21,367 nucleotides of DNA, from NCBI GenBank assembly GCA_036502765.1, contig DASXXX010000282.1, positions 1 through 21,367 on the forward strand, in the 5' to 3' direction. The notes under the pieces are model-generated. The model was not told the DNA's origin, did not search any database, and saw only the letters and a program-made list of their open reading frames with translations. This stretch comes from DASUAS01 sp036502765 (GTDB lineage Bacteria > Actinomycetota > Acidimicrobiia > IMCC26256 > DASPTH01). Shown in pieces: positions 14,990 to 21,367 of the stretch (positions within the stretch are counted from its first letter, which is position 1; each line of letters starts with the position of its first letter). A program made the position numbers and the translations under genes.

Positions 14990-16987
14990 ATGACCTCCTC
15001 CCTCGCGGCGTCTGTCTTCGAACACCTCGGCGACGACCTGTGGTTGCTCGTGCCCGCGTTCGGCTTCGCGCTGCTCGCCGCCGCGTTGATCGGGCGCGTG
15101 CTCGGCGTGCGCCGTTCGTTCGCGGCAACCGTCATGTCGGGCACCGTCGGCTGGGTCGTGGGCGCGGTCGTGTCGCTGTGGATCGCCTCCGACGCCCATC
15201 CCGCGACCGACGGCTTCGCCCGCAACCTCTTCCTCTTCTCGCTGCTCGGCACCATGGCCGCCGCGGTGTGGCTCGAATTCCTGGCCCGGCCCGGGATCGT
15301 CATGCGGGCGCAGACGGGACTCCAGTCGGTGCCGCACCCCGTGCGGTCGCTGCGCCGGCGCGGGCGTCGGGTGCAGCGCTACGCGGAGATCACCCGCATC
15401 GCGGTGCGCAACGGTCTCGGCCCGTCGCTCGGGCTCGGGCGCAAGGACGACGTCGAGGACTCGGGCGGCCGTCCGCCGGTGCGTCGGCTGCGGCTCGCGC
15501 TCGAGGAGTGCGGCGGCATGTTCGTGAAGCTCGGGCAGGTGCTCAGCACCCGCACCGACCTCATCTCGCCCCAGGCCGCGGCCGAGTTGGGAATGCTGCA
15601 GGACCACGTGCGGCCGTCGCCGCGCGCGGCGATCGCCGAGGTGCTGGAGGAAGAGCTCGACGCCCCGGTGAGCGAGGTGTTCCGCGGCTTCGACTGGCAA
15701 CCGGTGGCGGCGGCGTCGATCGGGCAGGTGTACCGGGCGCAATTGCCCAACGGCGCGCACGTCGTGGTGAAGGTGCAGCGACCCGGCATCGGCGAGTCGG
15801 TGCGCGTCGACCTCTCGGTGCTCGAAGAGCTCGGCCAGATGGTGGAGACGCGGACGACGTGGGGGCGCGAGTACCGCGTCCAGGATCTCGTCGCCGAGTT
15901 CTCGGCCCGCCTGCGCGAGGAGCTCGACTACCGCATCGAGGCCCGCAACGCGGCGGCCATCGCGGCCACGATGCCCGCAGACGCGCCCATCCGCGTGCCG
16001 TTCGTCTACGACGACCTCAGCACGTCGCGTGTCCTCGTCATGGAGTGGCTCGACGGCGCGAGCGTGCGCGAGGTCGACTGGAGCGGCGTGCGGGCCGCCG
16101 ACCGCGTGAAGTTGGCCGACTCACTCCTGCGCACGTTCCTCGAGCAGATGCTGCAGGAGGGCGTGTTCCACGCCGACCCTCACCCCGGCAACGTGATGCT
16201 GCTGGCCGACGGGCAGCTCGCGCTCATCGACTTCGGCGCCGCCGGGCACCTCGATCCCGTCCAGCAAGCGGCGCTGCGCGACCTCATGGCCGGGGTCAGC
16301 CGGCGCGACGCCGACGCGATCACGCAGGCGGTGCTGCAGGTGGCGACGCTGCGGCGGGGTGTCGACGTCAACGAGTTCGAGCGCGCGTTGGCGCGCTTCA
16401 TGGCGCAGCACCTCGCGCCGGGCTCGCAACCCGACGCCGCGATGTTCAACGCGATGTTGCGCCTCATGTTCGACTACGGCATCACGATGCCGGCGGAGTG
16501 GAGCACGTTCTTCCGCGCGCTGATCGTGCTCGAAGGCACGCTCACCACGATCGCGCCCGGCTACTCGGTGATCGACGCGGCCGAGAGCATCGCGGCCAAG
16601 TGGGTGCGCGGCCTCATCAACCCGAACTCGATGCAGCAGGCGGTGCGCGACGAGCTGCTGCGCACGGTGCCGATGCTGCGCCGGTTGCCTCGCCACATCG
16701 ACCGCGCGTTCACCAGCCTCGAGCGCGACGGCCTGCGCGTGCGCGTCTCGCACTTCTCCGACGAGCACGACGAACGCGTCGTGGTGCGGATGGTGAACCG
16801 CATCGTGCTCGCGGTGCTCGCGGGCGCGATCGGGCTCGTGTCGGTCGGCCTGATCGCCGTCGACGGCGGGCCTGCGTTCTCCGACAGCACCTCGCTGTTC
16901 CGGGTGTTCGGCTACTTCGGGCTGTTCTGCGCCACCGTCCTCGCGATGCGGGTCATCGTGGCGGTCCTGCGCGACGGTCTGAACTAG
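14990..16987 (+). CDS. AarF/UbiB-family (ABC1) atypical kinase with membrane segments at both ends
   Basis: A 665-residue protein of the ABC1/AarF/ADCK family, ancient kinase-like ATPases often linked to quinone or lipid metabolism. Core motifs: KLGQ at 180-183, the Ala-rich loop AAASIGQVY at 240-248, Lys261 in VVVKVQRPG, EELDYRIEARNA, HADPHPGN with Asp396 and Asn401, and the metal-binding DFG at 414-416. Three hydrophobic segments precede the core (about 17-38, 44-66, 76-98) and two follow (about 603-624, 636-660), so it is membrane-anchored on both sides. ATG at 14990 lacks a clear Shine-Dalgarno. It follows the ligase after 43 bases. A link to the menaquinone genes 10 kb away is only suggestive. 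The last codons lie in a 16-bp tandem repeat. Confidence 0.92.
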   Translation: MTSSLAASVFEHLGDDLWLLVPAFGFALLAAALIGRVLGVRRSFAATVMSGTVGWVVGAVVSLWIASDAHPATDGFARNLFLFSLLGTMAAAVWLEFLARPGIVMRAQTGLQSVPHPVRSLRRRGRRVQRYAEITRIAVRNGLGPSLGLGRKDDVEDSGGRPPVRRLRLALEECGGMFVKLGQVLSTRTDLISPQAAAELGMLQDHVRPSPRAAIAEVLEEELDAPVSEVFRGFDWQPVAAASIGQVYRAQLPNGAHVVVKVQRPGIGESVRVDLSVLEELGQMVETRTTWGREYRVQDLVAEFSARLREELDYRIEARNAAAIAATMPADAPIRVPFVYDDLSTSRVLVMEWLDGASVREVDWSGVRAADRVKLADSLLRTFLEQMLQEGVFHADPHPGNVMLLADGQLALIDFGAAGHLDPVQQAALRDLMAGVSRRDADAITQAVLQVATLRRGVDVNEFERALARFMAQHLAPGSQPDAAMFNAMLRLMFDYGITMPAEWSTFFRALIVLEGTLTTIAPGYSVIDAAESIAAKWVRGLINPNSMQQAVRDELLRTVPMLRRLPRHIDRAFTSLERDGLRVRVSHFSDEHDERVVVRMVNRIVLAVLAGAIGLVSVGLIAVDGGPAFSDSTSLFRVFGYFGLFCATVLAMRVIVAVLRDGLN

Positions 16988-17023
16988 CGCCGGTCTGAAT
17001 TAGCGCCGGGCTGAATTGGCCCC
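16976..17023 (+). repeat. Three 16-bp tandem repeats across the kinase stop codon
   Basis: Unit 1 (16976-16991, GGTCTGAACTAGCGCC) contains the stop codon of the kinase gene; unit 2 (16992-17007, GGTCTGAATTAGCGCC) differs by one base; unit 3 (17008-17023, GGGCTGAATTGGCCCC) is more diverged. This looks like slippage duplication of a gene end. Each unit brings an in-frame or near-frame stop region. Confidence 0.85.
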
Positions 17024-17189
17024 TCACCCTCGCTGGTCTCACGCTCCGCAGAGGTTCCCGCGCGCTCCGCGCGAAATTTCGGTACGGGACCGTATCCCTC
17101 GGGTGGTTCGCGGCGTTGACGGGTTCGAGCGCTCCCGACCGTCCTGCACCCGCCGGCCTCGCCGGTGGACCCACCCGAAAGGGAGACCG
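17024..17189 (+). promoter_or_regulatory. Structured intergenic leader before the surface-protein gene
   Basis: Without a gene, this stretch holds a 6-bp hairpin CGCGCG-CTC-CGCGCG (17059-17073) followed by AAATTTC, possibly the kinase gene's terminator; a perfect dyad TACGG-GA-CCGTA (17083-17094), a candidate operator; a TTGACG at 17116-17121 with no matching -10; and an 8-bp hairpin with one G-T pair (17150-17157 with 17161-17168) shortly before the Shine-Dalgarno AAAGGGAG (17178-17185 region). No ECF-type promoter pair could be identified with confidence. Confidence 0.45.
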
Positions 17190-18062
17190 ATGCGCCAACC
17201 CGATTCCGCGAACCAGCCCGCTCGATCCCGGCACCGCCGCCGGATCCTCGCGGGGTGTGCGCCCCTCGTCCTTGCCGCCGGCCTCCTCGGGGCCGGTGCC
17301 GGACCGGCCGCGGCCGACCCGCTGCCGCTGCCGTTGCCGATCCCGGTCGACCTGCCGCAGCTCCCGATCCCCCTCGACCTTCCGACGCCTCCGGTGCCAC
17401 CCCCGCTCCCGGTACCGGAGCTCCCGGTCCCGCTGCCCGACCTCGGGTCGACGCCTTCACTCCCACCCCTCGTCACCGCGGATCCGTCCGTGCAGGCGAA
17501 CGTGTGTGGCAATGGCGTCGGCGTGCTCGGCAGCGGGACCGGGGCGATCTGCTCCGGGACCCAGCAGTCCTCCTCGGGCACGGGTGCGGGCGGTGGCCTC
17601 GTCGATGTCAGCCCCGACATCCAGGCCGACCTGTGCGGCACCGGAGTCGGAGTCCTCGGCACCGGTTCGACCGCCACCTGCGACGGCACGCAGTCGGGAT
17701 CCGGTGGCGCCGGCGGTGGGTTGCTCGGGATCAACCCGAACCTGCAGGTCGGCGTCTGCGGCAACGGCGTCGGCGTGCTCGGCGCCGGGAGCACCGCGAA
17801 GTGCACCACCTCGGCCAGTGCCGGCAACCCCGGCTCCGACCCCGGTGGCGACAGCGGCGGTTCGGGCGCGGACGGCGGGAGCTCGGTCCTGGGCGACGTC
17901 GCCGGAGTGGCCGGTACCGTGGCGGCCGTCCCCGGTGACCTGGCCCGTGGCTCGCTGGCCTTCACCGGCGCCAACCCGGTGCTGACGGCCCTGCTCGGGC
18001 TCGGCCTGGCGGGTGCCGGTGCCGCGATGTTGCGACTGCGACGATTCGGGTACAAGGGCTGA
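17190..18062 (+). CDS. Secreted, sortase-anchored protein with three chaplin-like repeats
   Basis: A 290-residue exported protein. Residues 1-42 form a signal peptide with an Arg-rich start (RSRHRRR), a hydrophobic core and a GPAAA-D cleavage site. Residues ~43-87 are a Pro/Leu-rich stretch of PLPLP and PIPL type. Three repeats follow, each with an xQxxxCG[NT]GVGVLG core and a second Cys 15 residues on: C106/C121, C149/C164, C190/C205. The pattern resembles Streptomyces chaplin domains (C-G-N-x-V-x-V-x-G...C, usually 18 apart). After a Gly/Ser-rich linker comes LAFTG at 256-260, a hydrophobic helix and RLRRFGYKG, a sortase E-type LAxTG sorting signal. AAAGGGAG precedes ATG at 17190. I infer a cell-wall-anchored surface protein; the chaplin relationship is a pattern match only. 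Confidence 0.85.
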   Translation: MRQPDSANQPARSRHRRRILAGCAPLVLAAGLLGAGAGPAAADPLPLPLPIPVDLPQLPIPLDLPTPPVPPPLPVPELPVPLPDLGSTPSLPPLVTADPSVQANVCGNGVGVLGSGTGAICSGTQQSSSGTGAGGGLVDVSPDIQADLCGTGVGVLGTGSTATCDGTQSGSGGAGGGLLGINPNLQVGVCGNGVGVLGAGSTAKCTTSASAGNPGSDPGGDSGGSGADGGSSVLGDVAGVAGTVAAVPGDLARGSLAFTGANPVLTALLGLGLAGAGAAMLRLRRFGYKG

Positions 18063-18087
18063 GTGCCCTGCACCGGACCGTGTGCGC

Positions 18088-18726
18088 ATGACCCCTGCTG
18101 TGGCGCTCGTGGGCGCTGACCTCAAGCACCCCGGTGATCCCGCCGATCCTGGGAGGGTGGCCCTCCGCCGCCCTCCCGGGACCGGTGAGCTCGCGTTCGA
18201 CGACGTGCGCGTCGCCGCGCTCGCGCGCGAGCCGTGGGCGTGCCGCCAGCTCTACGACGACTACGCCGGTCGTGTCCTCGGCTACCTGCGGACGCAGGGG
18301 GCGCCTGAACCCGAGGACCTGACCAGCGAGGTGTTCCTCCGGGTGTTCGACCGCCTCGCGCAGTTCTCCGGTGACGAGCCCAACTTCCGCTCGTGGCTGT
18401 TCACGGTCGCGCACCGCATCGTGATCGATGACGCGCGCCGCCGGCAGCGTCGGCCGCGCACGACCACCCTCAGCCTCGACGTGGAGTCGCGCGACACGGC
18501 CGACGTCGAGCACGAAGCGCTCGCCAACGTCGGTGCCGAGTGGGCCGACGCGCTGCTCGCGTCGTTGCCGCCCGACCAGCGCGCGGTGGTGGCCCTCCGC
18601 GTCACCGCCGACCTGTCGCTCGAACAGGTCGCGGAGATCCTCGGGAAGCGAGTCGGTGCGGTGAAGTCGTTGCAACACCGCGCGCTGGAGAGTCTCCGAC
18701 GACGATGCGAGGAGGTGCCGGCATGA
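18088..18726 (+). CDS. ECF-type RNA polymerase sigma factor
   Basis: A 212-residue sigma-70 family protein with only regions 2 and 4, typical of extracytoplasmic-function sigma factors. Region 2 (~50-120) shows LYDDYAGRVLGYLRTQGA, EDLTSEVFLRVF, and NFRSWLFTVAHRIVIDDARRR. Region 4 (~150-207) shows LLASLPPDQRAVVALRVTADLSLEQVAEILGKRVGAVKSLQHRAL. The first ~47 residues are not conserved. ATG at 18088 has no good Shine-Dalgarno; GTG at 18082, 18157 or 18205 are alternatives, so the N-terminus is uncertain. It starts 25 bases after the surface-protein gene and its stop overlaps the next start as ATGA, so all three genes probably form one unit. It likely drives this locus itself, which is inference. 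Confidence 0.92.
   Translation: MTPAVALVGADLKHPGDPADPGRVALRRPPGTGELAFDDVRVAALAREPWACRQLYDDYAGRVLGYLRTQGAPEPEDLTSEVFLRVFDRLAQFSGDEPNFRSWLFTVAHRIVIDDARRRQRRPRTTTLSLDVESRDTADVEHEALANVGAEWADALLASLPPDQRAVVALRVTADLSLEQVAEILGKRVGAVKSLQHRALESLRRRCEEVPA
18143..18185 (+). promoter_or_regulatory. Strong RNA hairpin with an alternative fold near the sigma gene start
   Basis: Bases 18143-18157 pair with 18171-18185: 15 positions, one mismatch (18146/18182) and one G-U (18150/18178), with a 13-base loop. The 5' arm segment GGAGGG (18152-18157) can instead pair with the nearer CCCTCC (18161-18166) across a 3-base loop. The two folds exclude each other. It lies in the unconserved 5' part of the sigma gene, so it may be coding, leader or attenuator. 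Confidence 0.5.
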
Positions 18727-19427
18727 ACGACGCGCAGATGCTCGAACGCCTCAGGTCGGCGTACGCCACGGTCGAAGCACCCGCACCCAACGCCGCGCTC
18801 GCCGAGCTCCTCGAGTCGGGCGAGATCGGCCGAGACGTCGACGACGACGAACGACGCGACGCGGTCGTCGTGCCGCTGGTGCGGCCGCGTGCGCCGGTGC
18901 GGATGCGTCACCTCGTGGCCGCGATGGTGGCCACGTTCGTACTCTTCAGCGGGCTCGCGGTCGCCGGCGCGCTGCCCGATCCGGTGCAACGCCAGGTGTC
19001 GTCGGTCGTGGGTCACCTCGGCATCGATCTCCCGAGTCCCGCATCGAGCCCGAGCATCGACGCGCCGGCCTCTCCGAACGCGCCCGATCACCCGACCTCG
19101 ACGTCGTCGTCGACGGGAGCGCCGAGCACGGGCGCGGACGGCGCCACTGGCTCGCCCGGCGCGAACAGCGCGACCGGTACGCCCACGGGCGGCACGCTCG
19201 CTCCGGGCGCGACTCCCACCACCTCGCCGAGCGGGACCGACCTCGGCGACGTCGGAGCAGTCACGGGCGAGACGCCCCCGACCACCGTCCCATCGAACCC
19301 CGGCGGGTTGCTCGAGCTGCCGCCGATCGCGTTGCCGCCGATCAACTTGCCCCCGCTCACGCTGCCGCCGATCACGCTGCCGCAGCTCCCGATCCCGCTC
19401 CCGTCACTCCCGATTCTCGGGCTCTGA
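18723..19427 (+). CDS. Putative anti-sigma factor with Pro/Leu-repeat ectodomain
   Basis: A 234-residue single-pass membrane protein. Residues 1-62 are cytoplasmic and charged, with a helix MLERLRSAY and an acidic DVDDDERRD patch; residues ~63-84 are the only membrane helix; the rest is outside. It lacks the HxxxCxxC zinc motif of common anti-sigma factors, so the role is inferred from topology and from the ATGA overlap with the sigma gene, with GAGGAGG 7 bases before ATG. The ectodomain is Ser/Thr/Pro/Gly-rich, then ends in pentapeptide repeats LPPIA, LPPIN, LPPLT, LPPIT (199-218) and a LPQLPIPLPSLP tail (219-230). The same PIPL/LPQLPIPL wording appears after the signal peptide of the surface protein two genes upstream. 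The 3' end overlaps the convergent transporter gene by 24 bases. Confidence 0.7.
   Translation: MNDAQMLERLRSAYATVEAPAPNAALAELLESGEIGRDVDDDERRDAVVVPLVRPRAPVRMRHLVAAMVATFVLFSGLAVAGALPDPVQRQVSSVVGHLGIDLPSPASSPSIDAPASPNAPDHPTSTSSSTGAPSTGADGATGSPGANSATGTPTGGTLAPGATPTTSPSGTDLGDVGAVTGETPPTTVPSNPGGLLELPPIALPPINLPPLTLPPITLPQLPIPLPSLPILGL
19317..19391 (+). repeat. 15-bp tandem coding repeats (LPPIx)
   Basis: Five consecutive 15-base units encode LPPIA, LPPIN, LPPLT, LPPIT and LPQLP. Units such as CTGCCGCCGATCGCG and CTGCCGCCGATCACG differ at few positions, so the array arose by in-frame duplication and could vary in copy number between strains. Confidence 0.8.
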
Positions 19428-20333
19428 CCGCTCGCCGCGCGTCAGCACGTCGGCGAGCTCGTGCTCGTGGAGGATGTCGTGGCGTGCCGCCGACCGTGAC
19501 AGCACGATGGTGGCCATAACCATCGCCACCACGGACACCGCAACCGCGATCCACTCGAGCACGCCGTCGGTCGGCACGGTCTCGTGGAGCATCGTCACGC
19601 CGATCAGCGCGGCGACGATCGGCTCGACGACCGTGAGCGTCGGCAACGACGCGGTCAGCGAACCGGCCTGGAACGCGCGTTGGTTCACGACGAACCCGAG
19701 CCCGCCGAGCACCACGAGCGCGTAGGGCTCCCAGTGGCCGAGGGTGCCGAACCCCTCGTGGTCGATGAGCACGACCGACGCCTTCGTGAGCGCGGCGGTG
19801 ACACCGAACAACACACCGGTCGCGAACGCGAACAGCACCGCGCGCCGCGTGCCGTGCGAGCGGGCACCCGCGACCATGGCGACCACGAGCACGGGCGCCG
19901 CGATCGCGGCGCACACCAGCCAGGCGCCGGTCGAGGCGAAGTCGTCGCCACCGTCGGTGCCGGCCAGGAGGAGGAACCCGGTGAGCGCGGCCGCCAGCAC
20001 ACAGGCCCAGACGAAGTCGGCTCGGCCGAGGCGCCGGCCCGCCCACCACGCCCCGGCGGGCAGGGCGAAGAGGATCCCGCTGGTGAGGACGGGCTGCACC
20101 ACCAGCAATTCCCCGACCCCGAGAGCGAGCGCCTGCAACACGTAGCCCACGCCGTCGGCACCCAGACCGGCGAGCCAGATCGGCCGGTGGGCCAATCGCA
20201 GCACCAGGCGGAACCCGCCCCCGACCGCCCCGCCCTGGTCGGTGCCGGTGTCGGCCTCGGCCTCACGCTGCTGGAGCACCGAAGCGGCGGCGTACGCCAG
20301 TGCGGCTCCCAGCGCCAACAACACGGCCGCCAT
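19404..20333 (-). CDS. EamA/DMT-superfamily transporter
   Basis: A 309-residue inner-membrane protein with nine to ten hydrophobic segments in two halves, as in drug/metabolite transporters. The N-terminus LLALGAALAYAAASVLQQREAEAD, the GVGELLVVQPVLTSGILFALP segment and the second-half counterpart ASLPTLTVVEPIVAALIGVTMLHE match the internal EamA repeat (Pro-containing helix followed by an acidic residue). The substrate is unknown. The frame is open upstream, but the preceding 65 codons lie over the divergent glycosyltransferase gene and are not hydrophobic; ATG at 20333 begins the first membrane helix. There is no clear Shine-Dalgarno; a TACCGT box ends 9 bases upstream. It ends in a charged tail (HDILHEHELADV). 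Confidence 0.83.
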   Translation of the reverse strand: MAAVLLALGAALAYAAASVLQQREAEADTGTDQGGAVGGGFRLVLRLAHRPIWLAGLGADGVGYVLQALALGVGELLVVQPVLTSGILFALPAGAWWAGRRLGRADFVWACVLAAALTGFLLLAGTDGGDDFASTGAWLVCAAIAAPVLVVAMVAGARSHGTRRAVLFAFATGVLFGVTAALTKASVVLIDHEGFGTLGHWEPYALVVLGGLGFVVNQRAFQAGSLTASLPTLTVVEPIVAALIGVTMLHETVPTDGVLEWIAVAVSVVAMVMATIVLSRSAARHDILHEHELADVLTRGERSEPENRE

Positions 20334-20360
20334 GCGCTCTGGACGGTAGCCTCTGCCTTC
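20334..20360. promoter_or_regulatory. Overlapping divergent leaderless promoters
   Basis: In a 27-base gap, TACCGT on the minus strand (20348-20343, 9 bases before the transporter ATG) and TAGCCT on the plus strand (20347-20352, 8 bases before the glycosyltransferase GTG) share the TA at 20347-20348. Neither gene has a Shine-Dalgarno. If both boxes are real, polymerase can use only one at a time. No clear -35 boxes are seen. Confidence 0.4.
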
Positions 20361-21367
20361 GTGCGCCGGAGCATCCTCATCGTCTCCGCGTCGATGGGCG
20401 CGGGCCATGACGGCGCGGCCAAGGAGCTCAGGCGGCGCCTCGAGGCGTCCGGGCACCGGGTCGAGGTCGTCGATTTCCTCGACGCGGTCGCGTTCCACAT
20501 CGGCCCGCTGCTCCGCTGGTTCTACCAAGTGCAGCTGCGTATGGCCCCGTGGAGCTACGAGCTGAGCTACCGCATGGCCCCGCTGCTGCGTGCGCCGGCG
20601 GTGATGCTCGACACCGCACTCACCCGCCGGAAGTTGCGGCGGATCATCAAGGAGTTCCGCCCCGACGCGGTGGTGTCCGTCTACCCGCTGGCGTCACTGG
20701 TGCTCGGACGCATGCGGCGCAAGAAGCAGCTCCGCGTGCCGGTGCTCACCTACCTCACCGACTTCGCGGTCCACTCGCTGTGGGTGCACAGGGGCATCGA
20801 CCGCCACCTGGCCGTGAGCGAGATCTCGGCCGAGGCGGCCACGTCGCGCGGTGGCCGAGACGCCCGGGCGCGCGGCCCGCTCGTCAGCGACAAGTTCCGC
20901 GACGCCACCTACGACCGCGACGCCGTCCGCACCAACCTCGGCCTCGCCCCCGAGGACCGTGCCGTGCTGGTGGTCGCGGGTTCGTGGGGCGTGGGCGACG
21001 TCGTCGCCACCGTCGAGGCCATCGGGCGCAGCGGTGAGTTCCATCCGATCACCGTGTGCGGCAGGGACGAGAAGCTCAAGGCGGAGCTCGACGAGCGCGG
21101 ATACGGCACGGTCATCGGCTGGACCGACGAGATGCCCGCGCTCATGACCGCAGCCGACGCGCTGGTCGAGAACGCCGGTGGGCTCACGTGCATGGAGGCC
21201 TTCGCGGTCGGGCTGCCGGTCATCACATTCAAGCCCATCGCGGGCCACGGCAAGGACAACGCCGAGATGATGGCGCGCGCCGGTGTCAATTGCTACGCGC
21301 GCGACGAAGACGAGCTGCACTCGATCCTCGCCGACGTGACGCGGCCCGGTCCCGCACGCGACGCGCT
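20361..21367 (+). CDS. MGDG-synthase-like glycosyltransferase (GT28 family), 3'-truncated by window end
   Basis: The first ~335 residues of a glycosyltransferase of the monogalactosyldiacylglycerol synthase / processive diacylglycerol glucosyltransferase type, which transfers sugar from a UDP- or related donor to a membrane lipid. Seen: ILIVSASMGAGHDGAAKEL with G13-A-G-H16, the MGDG-synthase N-terminal signature; FRPDAVVSVYPLASLVLG; LTYLTDFAVHSLWVH; the GT28 C-terminal domain starting at VLVVAGSWGVGDV; and the donor-binding stretch VENAGGLTCMEAFAVGLPVI followed by AGHGKDNAEMM. The frame stays open to the end of the window. GTG at 20361 is the start closest to the first strand. It probably contributes glycolipids to the membrane; the exact acceptor is unknown. 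Confidence 0.9.
   Translation, partial: MRRSILIVSASMGAGHDGAAKELRRRLEASGHRVEVVDFLDAVAFHIGPLLRWFYQVQLRMAPWSYELSYRMAPLLRAPAVMLDTALTRRKLRRIIKEFRPDAVVSVYPLASLVLGRMRRKKQLRVPVLTYLTDFAVHSLWVHRGIDRHLAVSEISAEAATSRGGRDARARGPLVSDKFRDATYDRDAVRTNLGLAPEDRAVLVVAGSWGVGDVVATVEAIGRSGEFHPITVCGRDEKLKAELDERGYGTVIGWTDEMPALMTAADALVENAGGLTCMEAFAVGLPVITFKPIAGHGKDNAEMMARAGVNCYARDEDELHSILADVTRPGPARDA

Noticed and set aside
17086..17143. ECF-type promoter (GGGACC or TTGACG with GTT/CGTC) for the surface protein
   Set aside because: No pair of boxes had the expected 16-18 base spacing with good matches.
17024..17189. Riboswitch (for example a cyclic-di-AMP type) before the secreted protein
   Set aside because: Hairpins are present, but no conserved riboswitch core could be matched by eye, and the gene is not a wall hydrolase.
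18838..18875. Inverted repeat of GAC/GTC triplets in the anti-sigma gene
   Set aside because: Explained by coding for an acidic/Arg run (DVDDDERRD followed by AVVV) with biased codons.

Overview
This is a high-GC, gene-dense window from an actinobacterium, probably of the Acidimicrobiia or a related lineage. The placement is inferred from a menaquinone pathway, a mycothiol-dependent-type enzyme, an LAxTG sorting signal, many GTG starts, and -10 boxes lying 8-9 bases from start codons (leaderless mRNA). No RNA genes, CRISPR arrays or insertion sequences were seen.

Positions 1-6403 are a menaquinone (vitamin K2) locus. On the + strand are the 3' end of menA, then menC and menD. Between menC and menD lies a menH-type hydrolase on the opposite strand, overlapping menC by 28 bases and leaving only 14 bases between its start codon and that of menD. 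Convergent to menD is a translationally coupled minus-strand unit: a double-HTH MerR regulator, menG and menF. Together these encode MenF, MenD, MenH, MenC, MenA and MenG. MenE, MenB and the DHNA-CoA thioesterase are not in the window.

Positions 6465-9271 continue on the minus strand with a mycothiol-type (DinB-like) enzyme, an MFS exporter and a VTT/DedA-like membrane protein. From 9378 the + strand carries an aldo/keto reductase and a tight acyl-CoA cassette: a crotonase with no canonical start codon, a family III CoA-transferase that looks circularly permuted, a second crotonase, a flavin-reductase-type protein and a fatty-acyl-CoA ligase. An AarF/UbiB-type membrane kinase follows.

Positions 16976-19427 are the most unusual part. 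Short tandem repeats and a structured leader precede a secreted protein with a Pro/Leu-rich stretch, three chaplin-like two-Cys repeats and a C-terminal LAFTG sorting signal. An ECF sigma factor and a membrane-anchored putative anti-sigma factor follow directly. The ectodomain of the latter ends in the same kind of Pro/Leu repeat. This suggests a surface protein and its dedicated envelope-sensing sigma/anti-sigma switch. A large RNA hairpin with an alternative fold lies near the 5' end of the sigma gene.

The window ends with an EamA/DMT transporter (-) and a divergent, truncated MGDG-synthase-like glycosyltransferase (+). Their candidate -10 boxes overlap in a 27-base gap.
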